From: Fomitopsis serialis
Lineage: Eukaryota; Basidiomycota; Agaricomycetes; Polyporales; Fomitopsidaceae
Reading direction: 5' to 3'
Assembly: GCF_022376445.1 (NCBI RefSeq)
Contig: NW_025955289.1
Span: forward strand, 1-44,582
Length of the DNA stretch: 44,582 nt
Shown: positions 38,570-44,582 of the stretch, piece after piece
Position numbering within the stretch: the stretch's first letter is position 1
Layout of the letters: the number at the start of each line of letters is the position of its first letter
Program-made: the position numbers and the translations under genes
The notes under the pieces: model-generated
Database searches by the model: none
Told to the model about the DNA's origin: nothing
What the model saw: the letters and a program-made list of their open reading frames with translations, nothing else

Positions 38570-38930
38570 CCCGTTATCAACGGTAAACCCGGAGTGAGAT
38601 TCGGCCGTTTGCAACGTTGGCCCGGAGGCCGACCGGAGCAAACACTCGGGCGTTGTAAGCGTTCCGGCCGGTGATGCCTGGCGATGCTGCGAACGTTCCG
38701 GCCGGCGCTGAACAGATACAAGGGGAGGTGTGGGTGTCCAGGATACATAGGTCTCCAGAGCCGTCTGGCAGGCTCGGCCGTACAATGCGATTACTCATGT
38801 GAAACGCGCCGGCCGGGGAGTCAACACGACCGCTCCCAGCGCCCCGGCCGGTGTACCATGAATGCCATGCTACACGTGGCGGCCGTTGTCATGGGGGATT
38901 ATGGAGACTACAGCTGAGACGTTCCGGCCG
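38570..38930. other. GC-rich block with scattered CCGGCCGG palindromes
   Basis: GTTCCGGCCGG occurs near 38661, 38695 and 38931, and CCGGCCGG near 38809 and 38845. No gene is supported. It grades into the regular 75-bp array. Confidence 0.55.
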
Positions 38931-39540
38931 GCCATTCGCATAGCATGTATGACCTAGCCCGGGCTCGTCCTGACGGTCCGGCCGGGCTTTCATATAGCAT
39001 GGAGGGACCTTCCCGGGGCTGGCTAGGCCTGCTCGGCCCGACGTTATAACGGTCCGGCCGGCCTCTCGTATGGCATGCAGGACCTTCCCGGGGCTGGCTA
39101 GGCATGCTCGGCCCGACGTTACAACGGTCCGGCCGGCCTCTCGTATGGCATGTAGGGACCTTCCCGGGGCTGGCTAGGCATGCTCGGCCCGACGTTACAA
39201 CGGTCCGGCCGGCCTCTCGTATGGCATGCAGGACCTTCCCGGGGCTGGCTAGGCCTGCTCGGCCCGACGTTACACGGTCCGGCCGGCCTCTCGTATGGCA
39301 TGTAGGGACCTACCCGGGGCCTGCTAGGCCTGCTCGGCCCGACGTTACAACGGTCCGGCCGGCCTCTCGTATGGCATGCAGGACCTTCCCGGGGCTGGCT
39401 AGGCATGCTCGGCCCGACGTTACAACGGTCCGGCCGGCCTCTCGTATGGCATGTAGGGACCTTCCCGGGCTGGCTAGGCATGCTCGGCCCGACGTTATAA
39501 CGGTCCGGCCGGCCTTTCGTATAGCATGCTGGCTTGGCTC
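38931..39540. repeat. 75-bp minisatellite with a GGCCGGCC core, about eight units
   Basis: GGTCCGGCCGG(C) recurs at 38975, 39051, 39126, 39202, 39276, 39352, 39427 and 39502 (spacing 74-76). Each unit also contains TCTCGTATGGCATG, GGACCTTCCCGGGGCTGGCTAGG and GCTCGGCCCGACGTTA in order. ORFs across it are by-products of the repeat. Units differ at few bases, so the array is fairly young or homogenised. Confidence 0.93.
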
Positions 39541-39660
39541 GCCATTCATACTCTGGGCTCATAATTAATTTCTTTCGGGCAGTGGCGTGAGTGTAACCAC
39601 AGACGAAGGTAGCATTCAACAGCATCGTATCTAACTACTACATGCATTGCGACTATTCCG

Positions 39661-41692
39661 TTATCCCGAACGACTCCGCGCCTGATAGTACTCCGTCACC
39701 CAGTCAACAGCGCGGTGGTTTCGAGTGTTCGCTGCTTGAAGTGCAGTCAGTGCGTCAATGCGAGCCATGATGATGGCCTTCTCCGCTTGTAGTTCGGCCA
39801 CTCTTGTGGGTGTGGCACCGGTAAATGCTGGGCCGGGAACTGAGTACGGAAATGTTAGTAAATCAAGTAATCGCACGCTGGAAAACACGACAGTACAGTT
39901 TGGCGGCCAGTCCACATCAGGGTGACTGTCTGCCTCCCACAAGTGATTTGCGGGATCGTGACGATCAGTCATTGTCACCGAAAACGTGAAAAACGGGTCT
40001 TCTTCCCTGCCAAGCAGCATGGTCTCGTCGTGTACTCGGTACGCTGTAAACATGGTGTCATCAGACCTGACACTCAGCTGTCATAAAGTCCGGATGCACG
40101 CCCAAGCCTACACCGCTGACCGGGCCTGCATATGGCATTCGGTTCGAAGCACGCCCCTGACGATGGTGGCAGTGCCGAAGACCAGGCTGCGAAGAGCTGT
40201 GTACAAAGGTCACTCACCGTCTTCAGTGCTGTTCTCCATGCCTTGCGTAATTTCTGAAGCCTGGGACGACTACAATGAGCATAAGTCGCGAAATATCTGA
40301 TGAACACGTACCGAGGCCTCGCCCTCATTGTCTTCGAAAACGGTCGGATCCGGAGCCCCGCCAGACTCGTTCGCACCGTGACGAGACACCCGTTTCTTTT
40401 GACCCGGGGCATGAGCTTGGACGCGGGGCCTTGATGTGTGCCCCAAGTTGACCGATTGCGCCGCTGGACTGACGGGCTTATCGGGTTTGTCCTGACCCAC
40501 CGCACCGGGGCCAATCACGTCGGGCCGAGCAACCTTCAGAGCGCGAGGGCGTGGGCGAGGGTTCGTAGAGGCGGGGACGGGGGCGGGCTCATCTGGGTGG
40601 CACCGGCTTTCAGGGATTTGTTCCCTTCGTCCACCATCTCCACGTCGGAATCCCCACTTGTGCTTTGCGTCGCCGGCTTTGTGTGAGCGACAATGACGAC
40701 GTCGGAGTCACTACTTGCTTCCCCCCCTTGACGTTCGGTCCCACTTGCTTTCCCGTGAGAGGCACTTGTCGAGACAACGCAGAGTGACCCGTAGGCATTG
40801 ATACCTCGGTGAGGCTCTGATGCAACGCCTTGTGAGTGTAAAGCAACCAGCCCAGCTCCAATAACGTACCGCAGGTTTGCGCTTGAAAGGGATGCCCCAT
40901 CGTCCGAGCCTGATTGGCCCCACGGCAGCGACTTGCGCGGGAGGTGGATTCGCCTAGGAGTGCGGCATCATAGTAAGCACAAAAACAGTGGAAAACAAAA
41001 TAATAAACAAGGTAGCGTGGAGAAGACATACCTGCATTCCGTGATCTAGGCTTTGTTCTCCTCGGATTGCCTGTGCGCCGATCGCAACCCCCTTGTCCGC
41101 GTCCGCCGGGAGAACCTGTGTGGTGGTTCGCTGGTTTATTGGGTGGATTAGCGTGACGAATTTGGCAAAGTACCGTACTACCCGCACTCACCGAAATCTT
41201 GACACGCTTCTCGGGGCCTGCGATGATTCCCGGCCATCCACGGGATCCGTCTCGCGCCGGGCAGAGTGAGATTGGCCCTGCATACACGTCGATCAGTGTT
41301 AGAGTAAATGAACCAATCTACGTACATTGTCGGGCGGGGCATGCGAGCCCTTGCGCTTCATCGGGACATTGAACCCTCCCGGCCGCACACGGTAGGTTGG
41401 CACCTTCACATCCCCGGCTGCCGCGGCCGGAGTTTGCTTATCCGCATTGACCGTTGTCTGTGTCGCCCGCTAAGACGACCTGTTGTTAGTGTAATACCGG
41501 ATTTCGGCTGAACGTCCACGTACCTGAGATTCAGCAGCCGCAGCATCCTGCCGTATGCCCCAACGCCACATCGGCCCGAATGCGAGCACTGCCGAATCTT
41601 CCTCTGCTGCTGCGGGTCGAGCGGAAGAACCTATCCGGAGTAGTCAGCAATAGAACACATAGGGTGGAATACACCGTACCTTGTGTAGACAT
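39661..41692 (-). CDS. Multi-exon agaric gene of unknown function, possibly eroded
   Basis: The proposed ATG is at 41692 (MSTQ). Exons 41680-41692, 41524-41630 and 41326-41469 join in phase and read FGPMWRWGIRQDAAAAESQ, then VPTYRVRPGGFNVPMKRKGS. Further exons include VGPIRLGRWGIPFKRKPA (near 40870-40940), which echoes the earlier (Y/I)R.(R)..GF/GIP.KRK pattern, and Ser/Asp-rich tracts (SDSDVVIVAH, SDVEMVDEGN). The last exon region (39661-40053) has EADSHPDVDWPPN and an ending coiled coil (RVAELQAEKAIIMARIDAL). Phases in the middle do not all agree, so it may be degenerate or mis-modelled. No known domain. Confidence 0.45.
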
Positions 41693-41916
41693 CTTGGATG
41701 ATGGAAGGCAACAACAACGCGACGCGCCATCACGATGTTCATGTTCGGTTAATTTTCCCGCGGCCCGCCGTGTGCACGTGACCGTCGGTGTTGATCTTCG
41801 CGATCGGTGTGGCTTCGGCTCGCTTGTCTCTTGCTTTCATCACCCCGCGTCCACTGTCTGTTGCCGCGCCGTCCTCGCATCTCATCCACTCTGCTTCGCT
41901 TTTGCTCTCGCCCAAA
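41693..41916. promoter_or_regulatory. Divergent promoter interval
   Basis: 224 bp between the proposed start codons of the minus gene (41692) and the plus gene (41917). No clear TATA box. The pairing suggests shared regulation. Confidence 0.4.
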
Positions 41917-44582
41917 ATGTCGACCGACGCTGCCACCGCCACCGCCCCACCATCCGCCAACCCCGAGCCTCCGCGCACGGCAAAGTCGCCGGCGGAAATC
42001 GCCGTGTATCTGGAGGAGGCAAACAAACGTCTCGTAACGTTGCTGGGGGGCGCATGGTTCGTCCGGACGAGGAGGAGAAGCTGTTGGAGGAGATTGTGAG
42101 TGTTGCATACCCGCTGTGTATTTCCCGCGTTGTTGACCTCCGACTCTGCAGCTCGATCCTCTCGTGGACCTCTTGGTAAGTGACATGTCTTGCCCATGAC
42201 AGAAGCCATGCTGAGAGAGTGGAACAGCGTGATGCAATGGAGGAGATCACCCTGTGCTGGTCGGAGGACAAGCCTCTCGAGCTGCTTCCACTCGTCCCGC
42301 TGATGCTGCTCTCGGCCATCCTCGAGATCAACCTTGTCGACTCCGAGGGAGTCCCGGTGAGGCTGTCTCGGATCACGCCCCTCGATGAGAGGCTTCCGGA
42401 TTGCGAGTGGTACAACCCACTCGCCCCGACCGGCTTGTATTCTGCTGCCAGCCACGGCAACGCAACCGCGGGACCATCCCGCCCGAGCCACGCGTACGCT
42501 TCCGGGACCTTGCAAAGACGACTCAAATGGTGAGGAGGAGGCTCCGGTGCATGAACGAGATGGAGATTGACGAGGACGAGCCGAGGGAATCGCGGGCCGT
42601 GGTGAAGAAGAGCAATTCGGGGGAAAGAGGTCGGCTGGGTCGAAGAAGCGTAAACGCGCTGCAACTCCGCCCAGGTCCGCAAAAGGTAAACGGCGCGCAC
42701 GCCCGGACGACGATGACTCCGTGGATGAGCAGGAGGCGGAGGAGCAGGACGAGGTGGAGGAGGAGGAGGAGGAGGAGGAGGAGGAAATCCAGGCGAAGTC
42801 GAAGGGGAAAGGTGAGTACCAGAGCTTCGGTCGCGAGGCCATTGGTAACAGACGGACGTTAGGGAAAGCGGGCAGAAGGGGATCCTCAAGCGGAACACGC
42901 GTGACGCAACGGTGGATGCGAAAAAAGCGAAGGCCGCGAAGAAGGATCGTGCCGCCTGGCAAATGGACTACAACGCGGAAGGGCGAAACTCGGAAGGAAG
43001 TTGACAAGGACCTGCGGGTACGTTCCGCCTATGTAACGTGTTTTCATCACTGACATCCTTGCAGAACCCTCCTTGCACGGCCTGCAAGGGGTTCCCGTGC
43101 TACATTTCGGTACCCGAAGTGTCAGCACTCCGTAAGGACGGCAAGCCGAAGAAAAGGAAGGTCCCGGCGTGCGATTTCTGCCACGTCAAGAAGACACGGT
43201 GCGTAGATATTGACACGGAGGGCACCTTCAAGCCACAGAAGAGCAGCCGGGCGACATCGTCGAAGAAATCGCCAGGCTCTGGCTCTCGAGCTAGCAGTGT
43301 GGTGTCGGATCGGTCGCAGAGTGTCGCCGAGGGTCCCCAAGCACGGGCGCGGCTCGGATGACGAAAGCGACGCCGGCTCGGTCGCCACAACAGGCTCGCG
43401 GCGAAGCACTCGTCGCAGCAATACGCCTTCGCGGCGACCAATGCCCGTCACGAAGCAGCCCGCGAAGCGAGGACGGAGTGCTGCACCATCGAAAGGAAAG
43501 GGGAGGGCCGACCGCGGCGAGAATCATCCAAGGCGGATGCCGGCCGACAGCCCCCACGGAAGCGGGCGAAGACTGCACAGGACCCGCCGCCCGACCCGAC
43601 AGATATCAGTAAGTGAAAGTACCCATTCTCTGGTACTGCCACTAATGTCGTAGGGCGTATGTATCCAGTGGTTCGGGCGGGGATGGCGGCTCTCTCGGCG
43701 CTCCCGTGGTGGTCTTACAACGTCAGGCCGAGCTCGCCGCGAACACTGAGCTACGTATCCGCGAGCTCGAAGGTAACGTCTGGCGGCTCAACGAGCAGGT
43801 GGCTGCCTGGAGGCGATGAACAACGCACTGCTGGAGCACCAGCGGTTGCTTGGTAAGTCGCAACATGCCCCTCGCTTCTCGGGCTAACATGTCCTTCAGG
43901 TCTTACATTCTTGGGCGGGGGCAATCAGGCGGCGTACATCGAAGCCCTGCGCGACATGGTGGACGGCGGGAACGAAGGGCCCCCTGCGGAATGAAAGTCC
44001 TGGGCGAATGTCGATGTCCCAGTCACCACCACCCGCACCGGAAGCCGTTCCCGGCGCTGGAACAGGTCAGGCTCGGGGGAGGATATGGAAGACCAGCCGG
44101 CCGTCGCTATTGGTCCGGCCGCCCTCCACCAGTCCCCATGCAAGCATCGCCGCCCAGTGCGCGCGCTACAGTGAGTTCTTTCCACATTACCTTTATGTCC
44201 GAGCGGCACATTAACGCTGTAACCTAGCCGTCCCCGGCGCAAGCCACATCCGAGGCTCCGGTGCCCGGCCCGTCGACGCAGGGACCCCCGGCGGTTCCCG
44301 CTCTGCCACCCCGCCTCCTATGGGCAAGTCGCGAGTTTGGCACAGGCGCGGGCGGACTGGGTAGCTTCATGCCGAGGCCCCTGTTCAGCAAGTGCCCCAG
44401 ATGCTGGCGGCCGCCGCGAACGCACCTCCCCGCCCGCCGTCGGTCGACACCGGCTGCCAATGCCGACAACCGCGACGGGCACTCCGCATGAGGTGAGCCG
44501 TCCCGCACTCCCGGCCCCGTCAGGCTCGAACTCCGGCGGCCAGTCTGCACCAGCCCCCGATGCAGCCCAGCAAGCTCCGGCG
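41917..44582 (+). pseudogene. Cysteine-cluster, acidic and coiled-coil protein gene, frame-broken, runs off the window
   Basis: It starts MSTDAATATAPPSANPEPP and then (after a one-base shift near 42047) MVRPDEEEKLLEEI. Later segments: a basic tract (GKRSAGSKKRKRAA), an acidic DDDDSVDEQEAEEQ stretch with a GAG-repeat (42752-42785), then a paired cysteine cluster C-x2-C-x4-C ... C-x2-C-x6-C (PPCTACKGFPC and ACDFCHVKKTRC, near 43070-43200), a coiled coil (ELAANTELRIRELEGN) and a proline-rich tail. The clusters resemble the basidiomycete variant of fungal Zn-cluster DNA-binding motifs, but are not a canonical Zn2Cys6 domain. Frame changes near 42047, 42590, 43335, 43545 and 43815 indicate decay or errors. 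The 3' end lies outside the window. Confidence 0.5.

Noticed and set aside
39104..39625. ORFs of 154 and 168 codons across the minisatellite
   Set aside because: The repeat period is close to a multiple of three, so open frames on both strands follow from the repeat alone.
41739..43007. A 422-codon minus-strand ORF with a serine run
   Set aside because: It mirrors the GAG-repeat acidic tract of the plus-strand gene; splice sites and motifs support the plus strand.

Overview
This window is from a filamentous basidiomycete, most likely an agaricomycete mushroom. The genes have many very short GT...AG introns (about 45-80 bp), and the window holds a KDZ-superfamily DNA transposon, Ty1/copia and gag-bearing LTR elements of agaric type, a tRNA-Arg gene with a short anticodon-loop intron, and several lineage-restricted agaric proteins. 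Most of it is a repeat island rather than gene-rich euchromatin.

From the left: a frame-broken agaric protein with a Walker-B-like motif (1-2389) is followed by the 3' LTR and RNase H end of a minus-strand Ty1/copia element. That copia element is the outermost layer of a nest. A 1.17-kb element with 286-bp inverted arms (3143-4307) sits in its RNase H domain, flanked by CTGCCC on both sides. A 22.3-kb KDZ transposon (4449-26778) sits between its RT and RNase H domains, flanked by GAGTCCC on both sides. Removing each insertion with one target-site copy puts the copia reading frame back in register. The copia RT resumes at 26786-27630.

The KDZ transposon carries, in order, a minus-strand proline/serine-rich gene (5203-7588), a gene ending in an RNase H1 N-terminal (hybrid-binding) domain (7961-8741), a basic short-exon gene (8945-9706), a probable 70-residue two-exon gene (10210-10503) and the eleven-segment KDZ transposase (10767-26118). 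The transposase is interrupted before its acidic tail by a very young LTR retrotransposon (14424-25762). Its LTRs are 1,049 and 1,048 bp and differ at only two sites in my reading. The element has a 19-nt primer-binding site and a polypurine tract, but its 9.2-kb interior shows no gag, protease, RT, RNase H or integrase that I can recognise. It is instead tiled by eight plus-strand ORFs coding for hydrophilic, internally repeated proteins. This is the most novel content of the window.

A second LTR element on the minus strand (27631-33691) has 979-bp LTRs. It codes for a Gag-like protein followed by a Ser/Thr/Pro repeat region and one transmembrane segment where pol would be expected. It uses exactly the same PBS as the first element and the same GGGGGAGA tract against its 3' LTR, although the LTRs look unrelated. 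I infer that both are non-autonomous and mobilised by a common partner.

Right of this are a gene truncated by that element (33692-34759), a small intact-looking minus-strand gene (35306-35810), a long gene-poor stretch, the tRNA-Arg (37619-37716), a fragment of the first element's LTR (38359-38550), a GGCCGGCC-rich 75-bp minisatellite (38931-39540), and a divergent pair of eroded multi-exon genes (39661-41692 minus; 41917 to window end plus, with a cysteine-cluster motif). Splice sites were read by eye; the KDZ transposase model is well supported because all ten junction phases agree.
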